From: an uncultured bacterium
Lineage (GTDB): Bacteria > Cyanobacteriota > Vampirovibrionia > Gastranaerophilales > Gastranaerophilaceae
NCBI GenBank assembly: GCA_902489575.1
Contig: CABUAQ010000006.1
Location: 1 to 37,805 of the forward strand
Reading direction: 5' to 3'
Length of the DNA stretch: 37,805 nucleotides
The translations under genes and the position numbers were made by a program. The number at the start of each line of letters is the position of its first letter. The stretch's first letter is position 1. Shown here piece by piece: positions 8,975-18,027 of this stretch. The notes under the pieces were generated by a model, which searched no databases, was not told the DNA's origin, and saw only the letters and a program-made list of their open reading frames with translations.

Positions 8975-8988
8975 TGATAAAACGTAAT

Positions 8989-11502
8989 TTAAGCAGAAGT
9001 CTCTTCAACTTCCAGTTCTTTATCTTTTTTGGTCTTTTTAGAAGCCTTAGCGGCTTTTTCAAAAGAAATTTTACCATCGACAAGAGTTACCAAAATAGTA
9101 TCCCCATGAGCATATTTACCTGACAAAATTTCTTCGGCAAGACTGTCTTCCATCTTACGCTGAATAAGACGTCTTAACGGTCTGGCTCCATAAGCTTCAG
9201 AATAACCGTTTTCAGCTAAATGATCTTTAACCTCATCTGTAACTTCAATATTAAGTTCCTTTTCAGCAAGACGTTTGAACAGGTCTTTTAACATTAAATC
9301 AACAATCTGTCTGATTTCTTCCTTAGAAAGATGTGCAAACACAATTGTTTCATCAATTCTGTTAAGAAATTCCGGTCTGAACGCTTTTTTCATTTCCTCT
9401 GAAACTGTTTCTTTCAACTTTTCATACTTATCCTTTGATTCATCGTCAGAAGTTGAAAAACCAAGTCTTGAAGTATTTTGAATCATGCTGGCACCAACAT
9501 TAGACGTCATAATTATAACAGTGTTTTTAAAACTTACATGCCTTCCCTTTGAATCTGTTAAACGTCCATCATCAAGGATTTGAAGCATAATATTAAATAC
9601 ATCCGGATGAGCTTTTTCAATTTCATCAAACAAGACAACAGAATAAGGTTTCTTCCTGACAAGTTCTGACAAATGCCCTCCATCATCATAGCCGACATAT
9701 CCAGGAGGAGAACCTATAAGTTTTGCAGTTGAATGTTTCTCCATAAATTCGGACATATCAACTCTTATCATGTTATCCTCTGAACCAAACATAGCTTCAG
9801 CTAAGGCTTTTGCCAATTCAGTTTTACCAACACCAGTAGGACCGCAGAAGATAAAGCTGCCAATTGGTCTGTTTGGAGCTTTCAAGCCGACTCTTGCACG
9901 CCTTATTGCCTTAGAAATTGCAACAATAGCATCGTGCTGCCCGATTACACGCTGGTGTAAAGTATCTTCAAGTCTCAATAGTCTTTCACTTTCACCCTCT
10001 GTCAATTTTGTTACCGGAACACCTGTCATCATCGCAATCACTTCTGCTACATTTTCGGCAGTAACTGTTGCCTTATTTGTTTCGTGTTCCTCGCGCCATT
10101 TTGCAGACACCTCTCTAATTCTATCTCTGAGTTCAGCCTCTTCATCACGGAGCTGTGATGCAGTTTCAAATTCCTGATTTCTGATAGCTTCTTCTTTTTC
10201 TTTAATCAAAGCCTTGAGCTGTTTTTCCAACTCTTTGCCTTCCGGACACATGTTGGAAACCTTCAATCTTACCTTTGAACTTGCTTCATCGATCACGTCA
10301 ATAGCTTTGTCTGGTAAAAATCTGTCATTTACATACTTGCTTGACAGTTTTACGGCAGCAACAATTGCTTCATCAGAAATTATAAGTTTATGGTGTTCCT
10401 CATATTTTGGTTTTAAACCTTTAATAATTTCGATAGATTCATCAACAGAAGGTTCGTCAATCATAACAGGTTGGAAACGTCTTTCCAGTGCTGAATCCTT
10501 TTCGATATATTTTCTATATTCATCAGATGTTGTAGCACCAATTACCTGAATTTCCCCGCGAGAAAGTGCAGGTTTTAAAATGTTTGCAGCATCAATTGCA
10601 CCTTCTGCAGCACCAGCTCCAATCAGGGTGTGCATTTCATCAATTACAAGAATTACATTACCTGCCTGACGAATCTCATCCATAATTTTTTTAAGACGTT
10701 CTTCAAATTCACCTCTATACTTGGTTCCGGCGACTAAAAGACCCATATCAAGCTGAATAACCTTTTTTCCGTCTAAAACATCCGGAACTTCCGCATTAAC
10801 AATCCGAGTTGCTAAGCCTTCTGCAACAGCAGTCTTTCCCACACCCGGCTCACCAAGCAGCACAGGATTATTTTTAGTACGCCTTGCCAGAATTTGAATA
10901 ACACGCTCAATTTCCTTTTCCCTGCCAACAACAGGATCCAATCTCAATTCTTGGGCAGCCAGAGTCAAATCTCTTCCGAACTCATCCAGACTAGGAGTTT
11001 TTGCTTTTGACCCGGAACTTGATGATGAACCTGAAGCACCAGAGGCCCCTGCAGTTGCCTGAGGCTTACTTTCTCCAAGCATTTTAACAACATTACTTCT
11101 CACCTTATTAAGATCTACGCCCAAATTTTCCAAAACTCTGGCAGCAACACCTTCACCTTCACGAATTAAGCCTAACAAGAGGTGTTCGGTACCTATATAA
11201 TTATGCCCCAGTTGTCTTGCTTCATCCCAGGATAACTCTAAAACCCTTTTTGCTCTTGGCGTAAACGGAATTTCAACAGCAACAAAACCTGAACCTCTGC
11301 CAATAATTTTTTCCACCTCGGTTCGTGCATCTTTCAAGTTCACACCCATAGACTTCAGAGTTTTAGCAGCAACACCCGTCCCCTCTCCTATTAGACCTAA
11401 TAAAACCTGTTCAGTTCCTACGAAATTATGACCTAATCTTCGAGCTTCCTCCTGGGCAAGCATTATAACTTTTATTGCCTTTTCTGTAAAACGTTCGAAC
11501 AT
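8989..11502 (-). CDS. clpC: ClpC-type AAA+ protease ATPase subunit
   Basis: An 837-residue Hsp100/ClpC unfoldase that feeds substrates to the ClpP peptidase in the cytosol. Two N-terminal Clp repeats occupy about residues 1-145 (MFERFTEKA start, FVGTEQVLLGL and YIGTEHLLLGL). A Ser/Gly-rich linker (150-168) leads to the first AAA domain with GEPGVGKTA (217-225). A ClpC middle domain with a UVR motif (about 430-465, QEFETASQLRDEE) follows, then the second AAA domain with GPTGVGKT (554-561) and a C-terminal D2 small domain. Length and order match full-length ClpC; no residue looks lost. AGGAGTG precedes the ATG. It has its own promoter (TTGAAA-17-TATACT) and terminator, so it is a single-gene unit, not the ctsR-mcsAB-clpC operon known from Bacillus. 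Confidence 0.97.
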   Translation of the reverse strand: MFERFTEKAIKVIMLAQEEARRLGHNFVGTEQVLLGLIGEGTGVAAKTLKSMGVNLKDARTEVEKIIGRGSGFVAVEIPFTPRAKRVLELSWDEARQLGHNYIGTEHLLLGLIREGEGVAARVLENLGVDLNKVRSNVVKMLGESKPQATAGASGASGSSSSSGSKAKTPSLDEFGRDLTLAAQELRLDPVVGREKEIERVIQILARRTKNNPVLLGEPGVGKTAVAEGLATRIVNAEVPDVLDGKKVIQLDMGLLVAGTKYRGEFEERLKKIMDEIRQAGNVILVIDEMHTLIGAGAAEGAIDAANILKPALSRGEIQVIGATTSDEYRKYIEKDSALERRFQPVMIDEPSVDESIEIIKGLKPKYEEHHKLIISDEAIVAAVKLSSKYVNDRFLPDKAIDVIDEASSKVRLKVSNMCPEGKELEKQLKALIKEKEEAIRNQEFETASQLRDEEAELRDRIREVSAKWREEHETNKATVTAENVAEVIAMMTGVPVTKLTEGESERLLRLEDTLHQRVIGQHDAIVAISKAIRRARVGLKAPNRPIGSFIFCGPTGVGKTELAKALAEAMFGSEDNMIRVDMSEFMEKHSTAKLIGSPPGYVGYDDGGHLSELVRKKPYSVVLFDEIEKAHPDVFNIMLQILDDGRLTDSKGRHVSFKNTVIIMTSNVGASMIQNTSRLGFSTSDDESKDKYEKLKETVSEEMKKAFRPEFLNRIDETIVFAHLSKEEIRQIVDLMLKDLFKRLAEKELNIEVTDEVKDHLAENGYSEAYGARPLRRLIQRKMEDSLAEEILSGKYAHGDTILVTLVDGKISFEKAAKASKKTKKDKELEVEETSA

Positions 11503-11534
11503 TTTTACTCACTCCTATCTCTTCCTATAACCAA

Positions 11535-11563
11535 AGTATACACAAAACATGAAAAAGTTTCAA
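11535..11563 (-). promoter_or_regulatory. Promoter of clpC
   Basis: Minus-strand -35 TTGAAA (11558-11563), 17-bp spacer, -10 TATACT (11535-11540) preceded by TGTG. The -35 overlaps the stop codon region of the upstream 121-residue gene. No CtsR-like or CIRCE repeat is evident. Confidence 0.7.
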
Positions 11564-11925
11564 TATGTGAAAGGGTTAAAGAACATTAAAATTAAATTAT
11601 CTTTTAGACCTAAATCTTTTAAAAATCTTTCGTTTTCAGACAAACTAAATAAAGCATCCTCAGCAAACGGGTCAGTAAAGCCTTCCTGACCAAAAAGCTG
11701 ATTAACAATCTGCTCGTGAGAATTATTTTCGGGGTTGGAAAGTGCTAATCTTGTAAAATTACTAATATCCGTTTTTCTTTCATATAAATTGAGAGCATGC
11801 TTTGACAGGCTCTTTAAAAATGAATTTTTTGTCTGCTCTTTTAAAGCATAAACCGGCGAACTCATTGGGAAACAAGTGTTTTCACTATGCTCAGATTTTA
11901 ACTGTTTGGCTAACTTTTTAAACAT
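11560..11925 (-). CDS. Hypothetical protein, 121 residues
   Basis: I do not recognise this protein. It is soluble, with no signal peptide or membrane helix, a basic N-terminus (MFKKLAKQLKSE) and mixed helix-forming sequence, with several Asn and Phe residues towards the end (LILMFFNPFTY). A GTG one codon upstream is also in frame, but ATG 11925 is preferred because GGGAG lies five bases before it. A TTGCAT-16-TATAAT promoter drives it. It ends just before the clpC promoter, whose -35 overlaps its stop, so part of its transcript could read into clpC; no terminator is visible between them. Confidence 0.6.
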   Translation of the reverse strand: MFKKLAKQLKSEHSENTCFPMSSPVYALKEQTKNSFLKSLSKHALNLYERKTDISNFTRLALSNPENNSHEQIVNQLFGQEGFTDPFAEDALFSLSENERFLKDLGLKDNLILMFFNPFTY

Positions 11926-11947
11926 CACATCTCCCTTTAATAATGAT

Positions 11948-11975
11948 ATTATACATTATTTTTAATTTAATGCAA
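11948..11975 (-). promoter_or_regulatory. Promoter of the 121-residue hypothetical gene
   Basis: Minus-strand -35 TTGCAT (11970-11975), 16-bp spacer, perfect -10 TATAAT (11948-11953). The leader is short and carries AGGGAG. Confidence 0.65.
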
Positions 11976-12016
11976 ATTTTTACCCCGCAAAAGGGTAATA
12001 AATTTTGATATAAAAC

Positions 12017-12045
12017 TTGATTATAAAATATCTTTAAATTAGAAT
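12017..12045 (+). promoter_or_regulatory. Promoter of serS
   Basis: -35 TTGATT (12017-12022), 17-bp spacer, -10 TAGAAT (12040-12045). The leader of about 30 bases has no T-box or other visible regulatory structure, unlike many Gram-positive serS genes. Confidence 0.6.
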
Positions 12046-12080
12046 TAATTTGCTTATTAGGAAAAAGGAAAGAGGATACA

Positions 12081-13346
12081 ATGCTTGATATTAAATTGAT
12101 TAGAGAGAATCCTGATAAAATTAATGAACTTCTCAAAAGAAGAAATCCGGAATTATCAATAGATGAAGTTATAAAAATAGACGAAGAAAGAAGAAAAATT
12201 CAAACAAAAGCGGATGAATTAAGAGCTAAAAGGAAATCTGAATCCCAAAAAATCGGACTTATGAAGAAAAACGGAGAAAATACAGATGCAATACAAGAAG
12301 AAGTTCGTGTACTTGGTGATGAAATAAAAGAACTTGAAAATAAACAAACCGAACTTGATAACGCTCAAAAAGATATCCTCTTACACACTCCAAATATTCC
12401 TGACGAAACTACTCCAATCGGACTTTCTGAAGACGATAACGTTGAAGTTTACAAATGGGGTGAACCTACAAAATTTGATTTTGAACCAAAAGCTCACTGG
12501 GATATTTGCGAGGAAAAAAATCTGGTAGATTTTGAAAGAGGGGTGAAACTTTCTCAAAGCAGGTTTACGCTATACAGGGGCAAAGGTGCAAAACTTGAAC
12601 GTGCGATAATTAACTTTTTCCTTGATTATCACTGCGAAAAACAAGGTTATGAGGAAATCTTGCCTCCATTTATGGCAAATGCTGCAACTATGACAGGCAC
12701 AGGTCAGTTACCTAAATTTGCAGAAGATATGTATAAATGTGTGGATGAAGATTTGTACCTGATCCCAACAGCCGAAGTTCCCGTAACCAACATTTACGCA
12801 GGCGAAATCCTATCCGAAGAAGATCTTCCAAAATATATGACAGCTTATACCCCTTGCTTTAGACGCGAAGCTGGCTCTGCCGGTAAAGATACAAGAGGAC
12901 TCATCAGAGTTCACCAATTTAATAAAGTTGAGCTTGTTAAACTTTGTACCCCTGAAACAAGTAAAGATGAACATGAAAAATTAACTCAAGATGCAGAAAA
13001 AATGCTTCAATTACTGGAGCTTCCATATAGACGTGAAGCATTATCAACCGGAGATATAGGATTTTCAGCCAACAAATGCTGGGATTTAGAAGTTTGGATG
13101 CCGTCATACAATGCTTACAAAGAAATTTCAAGTTGTTCAAATTACGGCGATTACCAAGCACGCCGTGCTAATATACGATACAAAGAAAAAGCTTCGGGCA
13201 AAACAAAGTTTGTACACACAATCAATGGTTCTGGACTTGCTGTTGGCAGAACATTTGCAGCAATTATCGAAAACTTCCAGCAAGCAGACGGAACTATTAT
13301 CATTCCTGAAGTTCTTAGAAAATATACGGGTTTCGACACAATTTAA
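12081..13346 (+). CDS. serS: Seryl-tRNA synthetase
   Basis: A 421-residue class II aminoacyl-tRNA synthetase that charges tRNA-Ser (and tRNA-Sec where present) with serine in the cytosol. The N-terminal long coiled-coil arm that grips the tRNA variable arm spans about residues 25-105 (RRKIQTKADELRAKRKSESQ and beyond). Catalytic motifs are visible: FRREAGSAGKDTRGL with RVHQF (motif 2) and NGSGLAVGRTFAAIIENFQ (motif 3). Length is normal. AAAGAGG lies upstream of the ATG. It has its own promoter, and a strong hairpin terminator follows. Confidence 0.97.
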   Translation: MLDIKLIRENPDKINELLKRRNPELSIDEVIKIDEERRKIQTKADELRAKRKSESQKIGLMKKNGENTDAIQEEVRVLGDEIKELENKQTELDNAQKDILLHTPNIPDETTPIGLSEDDNVEVYKWGEPTKFDFEPKAHWDICEEKNLVDFERGVKLSQSRFTLYRGKGAKLERAIINFFLDYHCEKQGYEEILPPFMANAATMTGTGQLPKFAEDMYKCVDEDLYLIPTAEVPVTNIYAGEILSEEDLPKYMTAYTPCFRREAGSAGKDTRGLIRVHQFNKVELVKLCTPETSKDEHEKLTQDAEKMLQLLELPYRREALSTGDIGFSANKCWDLEVWMPSYNAYKEISSCSNYGDYQARRANIRYKEKASGKTKFVHTINGSGLAVGRTFAAIIENFQQADGTIIIPEVLRKYTGFDTI

Positions 13347-13378
13347 AACAGGACGGCAAAAGCTTAAACAGAAATGTT

Positions 13379-13417
13379 ATACAAGGGGTAAATTTTATAT
13401 ATACTCCTTGTATTTTT
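13379..13417 (+). terminator. Terminator of serS
   Basis: ATACAAGGGGTA pairs with TACTCCTTGTAT over 12 bp with one G-T wobble, followed by T5. It lies 32 bp after the stop. Confidence 0.75.
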
Positions 13418-13546
13418 CCTTTATAGTTTCCTTTTTCAAAACGTGAAAGTTTCTTAGTACAATCTGCCAGACTATCCAGACCATCAAAGAAAAAATATTT
13501 TTTTGCTATTTTATTTACAATTATTAAAGAAATAAGAAGGGGAATA

Positions 13547-13555
13547 TGTTATAAT
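13547..13555 (+). promoter_or_regulatory. Extended -10 promoter of the helicase gene
   Basis: TGTTATAAT is a perfect -10 with the TGn extension; no good -35 is found 16-18 bp upstream. The predicted start gives a leader of about 25 bases to the ATG at 13588, with AAAAGG as a weak ribosome site. Confidence 0.55.
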
Positions 13556-13587
13556 GTATATAGAATAGCTTTTAAAAGGTATATAAC

Positions 13588-15876
13588 ATGTACGAATTTC
13601 CATTTGAACTGGACGATTTTCAAAAACAAGCGTGTGAAATCATTGACAACGGAGAAAGTGTTGTAGTTTGTGCACCTACGGGGGCAGGTAAAACAGTTAT
13701 TGCACAACATGCAATCCATAGAGCTCTAGAACAGGGATGCAGAATTTTTTATACAACACCCCTAAAAGCTCTATCAAATCAAAAGTTTTATGATTTTGGC
13801 GAAAAATACGGACAAGATAAAGTAGGACTTTTAACCGGAGACACTTCAATCAACCGAAATGCACAGATCGTTATTATGACAACAGAAGTTTTCAGAAATA
13901 TGCTTTACGGAACAAATTTTGGTGCTGTAGCCGATAACCTTAAAGATGTTAAATATGTTGTTCTGGATGAAGTTCACTATATGAATGATGAACAACGGGG
14001 AACAGTTTGGGAAGAAAGTATTATTTACTGCCCGACAAATATTCAAATAATAGCACTATCCGCAACCGTTGCAAATGGTGAAGAACTCACACAATGGATT
14101 AATACAGTTCACTCAAAAACTAAATTGGTTAATACAGATTTTCGACCTGTACCGCTCAGATTTTATTATTTTGACAGTTCACAGCCATTTAAGCTATTGC
14201 CCCTATTAACTCCGGAAGGAACATTAAACAAAAAAATCAAACCTGAAAAACCTCAATGGGCAAAAGGCAGAGATAAACGAAAAAAATCGTATGTAAAACA
14301 AATTATTTCTAATCTTGCCCAAAATGATATGCTTCCTGCAATATACTTTACATTCTCAAGAAAAAAATGTGATGAACAGATGGAAAAATGTTCAGGGCTC
14401 GGACTTAATACAAAAGCTGAACAAGAAAAAATCAAATCGTTTATTGAGGAGTTTATCGCAGATAATCCGCACCTGTACGGAAATAAGCATACCGAATACC
14501 TGATACAAGGGGTTGCATCACATCATGCAGGACTTTTACCGGCATGGAAAAACCTTGTAGAAAAATTATTTCAAAAAGGACTCATTAAAATTGTTTTTGC
14601 GACAGAAACACTCGCTGCCGGAATTAATATGCCTGCCAGATCAACCGTAATAAGTGCAACAAGTAAGCGTACCGACACAGGTCACAGAATGCTTACGGCA
14701 AATGAATTTCTTCAAATGTCAGGACGGGCAGGACGTCGTGGAATGGATGAAATCGGTTATGTTACTATTGTTGGAACATCTTTCCAATCCCCGGAAGAAG
14801 TTGCAGAATTAGTTCTTAGTGACTCAAATCCACTGGAAAGCCGTTTTTCTCCAAGCTATTCAATGGTATTGAACTTGTTACAGCGCTTTAATCTGGAAGA
14901 ATCAAAAGAACTTATCCTAAAAAGTTTTGGATACTACTCTTCTGACTTCAGATTAAAACCAATACTATTACAAATTGAACAGTACGATAATGAAATTTCT
15001 GAACGCTCATTTGTATGCCCAAGCAGGCTTAACGATGACAAAATGCTCGAATACGATAGACTGAGATTTTTATATGTTCAAAACAGACAGACCTATAAAA
15101 AAATTCTTCGCCAAGAAAAGGGAAAACATAGAGCACTGTCAGCTGAAGTAATTGAATTTGGCAACCGAAACAAGGAAGATTTAAAGAAACTTCAATCATA
15201 CCCGTGTGATATTTGTAAACATTACAAAAAACACGCAAAAAATATTGAAGTTATCAAACGAATTGAAAGCAAAAAGAAAAAACTTAGGAAAGAAATCGAA
15301 CGACAAAAAGATATATATTGGAACAAATTTTTGTCACACAGGGCAATTTTAGAAGAATACGGATACCTGACGAATGACTATCCGACAGAAAAAGGCAAAA
15401 CAACTTCTCAAATTCGTTCAGAAAACGAACTTTATCTGGCTGAAATAATTTTCTCCGGAGTTTTAGAAAACCTGAAACCTTCAGAACTTGCAGGCGTCAT
15501 CTGTGCAATTACAACAGAAGAATTACGTGCTGAAATTCCATATATTCCATTTTCAGAAAAAGTAAGAAAAACACTTAACCAAATCAGGAATATCAAACGG
15601 AAACTTGAAAAAACACAATCAAAATACAATGTAGAAACTCCATTAAATATCAATCCGTATTTTAGCTCTCTAATTGAACTTTGGGTTGAAGGTGCAGAGT
15701 GGAATACTGTATCTGAACAAGTTGATATGGGCGAAGGCGATATTGTTAGAGCATTTAAACGTACAGTAGATGTACTGCGTCAACTGACAACCATAGATAA
15801 TATTCCGGAAGCTCTGGTGTTTACAGCTCGCGAAGCTATTGAAAAAATCATGCGGGCACCGGTTGATGTTGATTAA
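13588..15876 (+). CDS. HelY/Ski2-like DEAD/DEAH-box helicase
   Basis: A 762-residue superfamily 2 helicase. The Q-motif-like start FELDDFQKQA is followed by Walker A APTGAGKT (29-36), TTPLKALSNQK (motif Ia), DEVH (127-130, motif II) and LSAT (motif III). The second RecA domain carries ATETLAAGINMPA and QMSGRAGRRGMD (motifs V and VI). A Cys/His cluster (C540, C543, H545, H549) matches a feature of HelY-type proteins and may bind metal. The C-terminus has the DSHCT-like helical region. Family members are RNA helicases acting in RNA decay or processing; the exact substrate in bacteria is poorly defined. It is a single-gene unit from an extended -10 promoter. Confidence 0.88.
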   Translation: MYEFPFELDDFQKQACEIIDNGESVVVCAPTGAGKTVIAQHAIHRALEQGCRIFYTTPLKALSNQKFYDFGEKYGQDKVGLLTGDTSINRNAQIVIMTTEVFRNMLYGTNFGAVADNLKDVKYVVLDEVHYMNDEQRGTVWEESIIYCPTNIQIIALSATVANGEELTQWINTVHSKTKLVNTDFRPVPLRFYYFDSSQPFKLLPLLTPEGTLNKKIKPEKPQWAKGRDKRKKSYVKQIISNLAQNDMLPAIYFTFSRKKCDEQMEKCSGLGLNTKAEQEKIKSFIEEFIADNPHLYGNKHTEYLIQGVASHHAGLLPAWKNLVEKLFQKGLIKIVFATETLAAGINMPARSTVISATSKRTDTGHRMLTANEFLQMSGRAGRRGMDEIGYVTIVGTSFQSPEEVAELVLSDSNPLESRFSPSYSMVLNLLQRFNLEESKELILKSFGYYSSDFRLKPILLQIEQYDNEISERSFVCPSRLNDDKMLEYDRLRFLYVQNRQTYKKILRQEKGKHRALSAEVIEFGNRNKEDLKKLQSYPCDICKHYKKHAKNIEVIKRIESKKKKLRKEIERQKDIYWNKFLSHRAILEEYGYLTNDYPTEKGKTTSQIRSENELYLAEIIFSGVLENLKPSELAGVICAITTEELRAEIPYIPFSEKVRKTLNQIRNIKRKLEKTQSKYNVETPLNINPYFSSLIELWVEGAEWNTVSEQVDMGEGDIVRAFKRTVDVLRQLTTIDNIPEALVFTAREAIEKIMRAPVDVD

Positions 15877-15914
15877 TATGTGAATGACTCTCAAAACAGA
15901 AAAGTTTTACTTAT

Positions 15915-15943
15915 TGACATGAGTATTGTTTTGCGGTTTAATA
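15915..15943 (+). promoter_or_regulatory. Promoter of the 144-residue hypothetical gene
   Basis: Perfect -35 TTGACA (15915-15920), 17-bp spacer, -10 TTTAAT (15938-15943). It lies between the helicase stop and the next start. Confidence 0.65.
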
Positions 15944-15982
15944 AGTGTAGAAAATACATTTATTTTAAAAAGGATATTTCAA

Positions 15983-16417
15983 ATGATTACAAAAATTACA
16001 AACACCCCGAATAGTATTGCGGCTTCAAAACTATACGCAAAAAGCGAATGCCGCAAACCTGTAAAACTTGCTCAAAGATTTGACTATAGACTAAATACAG
16101 ACACAGTTACATTTAGTGCAAACAAATCTAAATCTGTTGCCAACCTCGTTGATCTTGCATTTTCAAAACTTGCACAAAGCAGACAAAAACAACAATTAGG
16201 CTCATACATAGGCACAAAAGGAAAAACAAATTTTCACCTCCAAGAGACTGAATTTGGGAAAAAAGCCTTATTAAGTGTAATTAGAGGTAAGGAATTTGCA
16301 AACTTTGAACTTTCGAGAGGAACTAATCAAGCTCCAATGATTAAAGTTTTAGATAGAGAAGTTTCTTCCCAAGACGCGCAAAATATCGCTGCGAGGTACC
16401 TAAATTCAATAAAATAA
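15983..16417 (+). CDS. Hypothetical protein, 144 residues, with VTFSAN leader motif
   Basis: I do not recognise this protein. The start is set at ATG 15983, because AAGGAT precedes it and the promoter start site lies downstream of the earlier in-frame codons. Residues 1-50 are polar and disordered-looking, ending in VTFSANKSKS. Residues about 50-144 are probably a small folded domain, rich in Lys, Gln and Ala, ending in a helix (SQDAQNIAARYLNSI). There is no signal peptide or membrane helix. The leader resembles those of the GT5-like protein (VQIAFTG) and the small ORF at 26819 (NPHFTSA). It has its own promoter and a following hairpin, so it is expressed alone. Confidence 0.75.
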   Translation: MITKITNTPNSIAASKLYAKSECRKPVKLAQRFDYRLNTDTVTFSANKSKSVANLVDLAFSKLAQSRQKQQLGSYIGTKGKTNFHLQETEFGKKALLSVIRGKEFANFELSRGTNQAPMIKVLDREVSSQDAQNIAARYLNSIK

Positions 16418-16439
16418 TCTAAATTATCTCATACAATTT

Positions 16440-16466
16440 AAACTCTCGCCGTAACAGCGGGAGTTT
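16440..16466 (+). terminator. Terminator after the 144-residue gene
   Basis: AAACTCTCGC pairs with GCGGGAGTTT over 10 bp with one wobble. The following sequence ATCATTT is only moderately T-rich, so termination may be partial. Confidence 0.55.
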
Positions 16467-16558
16467 ATCATTTGTAATCAAGATTAAAACTCAAATATAG
16501 TGTAGATTTACCACTATTTAGTTTTGTAAAATTATTACTATTATTAACTTACAGCATA

Positions 16559-16587
16559 TTGAGAAACATGTTAAAATATGTTACAAT
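16559..16587 (+). promoter_or_regulatory. Strong promoter of the NAGPA-family gene and its leader
   Basis: -35 TTGAGA (16559-16564), 17-bp spacer, -10 TACAAT (16582-16587) with an upstream TGt extension. The predicted start is near 16594-16595, about 100 bases before the ATG, opening a long structured leader. Confidence 0.7.
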
Positions 16588-16594
16588 AATAGTA

Positions 16595-16682
16595 GGAACA
16601 CCCTATTTGCCCTCATAGGTCTCTGACGAGTGTTATTCCCCACACCACTCTAAAAACAAAAAGGTATCCGGTTACTTTTTAA
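16595..16682 (+). ncRNA. Structured 5' leader or small RNA (possible switch/attenuator)
   Basis: The region downstream of a strong promoter contains a hairpin CCTAT/ATAGG (16602-16606 with 16615-16619) enclosed by AACAC/GTGTT (16597-16601 with 16630-16634). The competing helix GAGTG/CACTC (16628-16632 with 16646-16650) shares bases with the outer stem, so the two cannot coexist. A terminator-like element follows: A5, a bulged G, GTA, loop, TAC, T5 (16658-16680), just before the ribosome site GGTGA at 16688. It resembles attenuation architecture, but the stems are short and no known riboswitch class was recognised. Confidence 0.35.
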
Positions 16683-16696
16683 ATTATGGTGACGCT

Positions 16697-17959
16697 ATGG
16701 ATACACTTCTTGAAAAACCTTACAACTATCTTCCGATAAGGACTTGCGAATATGTCCTAACAATTTCGCTTTTAGCAGCATTAGTCCTTACACACACTGT
16801 CATTCAGCCTCCGATTATGGCAAACAATTTGGTAGCAAATAATGCTATAACAACCCCTGTACTTAAAAATATGAGTGAACAAATAAAAAATGAAACAAAC
16901 TCTCAAACAAAAAAAGAAGATTTTGATTTAAGAATAAGTACAAAATACAAGGGACTTGTTGTAAACAATATTGATGATGGAATTAAACATATAAAAATGA
17001 CAAAATATTTTAACGGTAAACCCGTTAGGTTAAATATCGTTGAGGTAAACCAAGCTGTTGCACAAGGGTATGAAGTTAAACCCGCAACAGCTGCCTCAAC
17101 ACTGTCTAATAAAAAAACAGTAAGAGGAATTGCACAAAGCACTAATTCTATAGTTGCAATCAACGGAGGATTTTTTAAACCGCAAACAGGAGTTCCATTG
17201 GGCACGCTTATGATTGATAAAAAAATTTACACAGGACCGATCTACGACAGAGTTGCAATGGGAATTTTTGAAAACGGTTATGACGTTGGACGGGTACAGT
17301 TAGATGCAAGCATAACCGGTAATGGAGTTAATATAAAAATTGATAATATCAACCAGCCAAGAATGCTATCCTCATATATATTGGCTTATACAAGGGATTG
17401 GGGGAGCTATGCCCCTGCTTCACCTCAGTATGGTGTCCAGCTGCAAATTGTTGGAAACAAAATTACGGCAGCCTCTGCCAATCCCCTTTCCATTCCTGAA
17501 AACGGCTATGTTATAGTTGGCCCCAAATCAAAGCTGTCACAGCTTTTTGGAGCTAAAAAGGTTAGTGTAAAAATTAGCACAAACCCGAAATGGGATAACG
17601 TTGAACATATTATTAGCGGTGGTCCGTACCTCGTAAAAAATGGGGAAGTGTTTGTTGATATGACAGCCCAAAAGCTTCAATCAATCGGAGGCAGAAACCC
17701 GCGTACCGCAATAGGGTACACAAAGGACAATGATTTAATTTTAATAACTGCAGACGGCAGAGAAGGAAGTTCAATCGGTCTCACCCTTGTAGAACTTGCA
17801 GCCCTTATGAAATCATTGGGTTGTATTAATGCAATAAATCTTGACGGCGGAGGTTCAACCGTAATGTACATCAAGGGTCAAATCGTAAACCGTCCTGCTC
17901 AAAATGGAGGAATAGCACTATCTAATGCATTGGTCATTTCTAAAAAGACTGACAGCTAA
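16697..17959 (+). CDS. Phosphodiester glycosidase (NAGPA/DUF2233) family protein, membrane-anchored
   Basis: A 420-residue protein. An N-terminal hydrophobic segment (about residues 17-36) anchors or exports it, followed by a polar spacer to about residue 80. The NAGPA domain carries its hallmark motifs: AINGGFF (154-160), PLGTLMID, a GGPYLVKNG segment, GGRNPRTAIG, ADGREG and NLDGGGSTVMY near residue 388. Eukaryotic relatives remove GlcNAc from phosphodiesters (the uncovering enzyme). Bacterial relatives occur in exopolysaccharide and spore or biofilm contexts, with few characterised substrates. It probably acts outside the cytoplasmic membrane on glycan phosphodiesters, which is inference. 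GGTGA lies four bases before the ATG. Expression may be controlled by the structured leader. The next gene is convergent. Confidence 0.85.
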   Translation: MDTLLEKPYNYLPIRTCEYVLTISLLAALVLTHTVIQPPIMANNLVANNAITTPVLKNMSEQIKNETNSQTKKEDFDLRISTKYKGLVVNNIDDGIKHIKMTKYFNGKPVRLNIVEVNQAVAQGYEVKPATAASTLSNKKTVRGIAQSTNSIVAINGGFFKPQTGVPLGTLMIDKKIYTGPIYDRVAMGIFENGYDVGRVQLDASITGNGVNIKIDNINQPRMLSSYILAYTRDWGSYAPASPQYGVQLQIVGNKITAASANPLSIPENGYVIVGPKSKLSQLFGAKKVSVKISTNPKWDNVEHIISGGPYLVKNGEVFVDMTAQKLQSIGGRNPRTAIGYTKDNDLILITADGREGSSIGLTLVELAALMKSLGCINAINLDGGGSTVMYIKGQIVNRPAQNGGIALSNALVISKKTDS

Positions 17960-18027
17960 ACTTATTAACCTGCTTGCAACGCTGGGAAAATATAACGTAT
18001 CAGTATTATAAATTTAGCTAATCATAT

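Noticed and set aside
10214..10549. Long open frame antisense to clpC, and others antisense to serS, smc, the helicase and the transporters
   Set aside because: They overlap well-supported genes entirely, have no ribosome site and read as low-complexity shadows of the real coding strand.
11981..12000. TTACCC/GGGTAA hairpin between the 121-residue gene and serS
   Set aside because: It lies upstream of both divergent genes with no T tract in a useful place; more likely incidental than a terminator.
16595..16682. Known riboswitch class (c-di-GMP, ZTP, preQ1, glycine, SAM) in the NAGPA leader
   Set aside because: None of the conserved core motifs of these classes is present; left as an unassigned structured leader.
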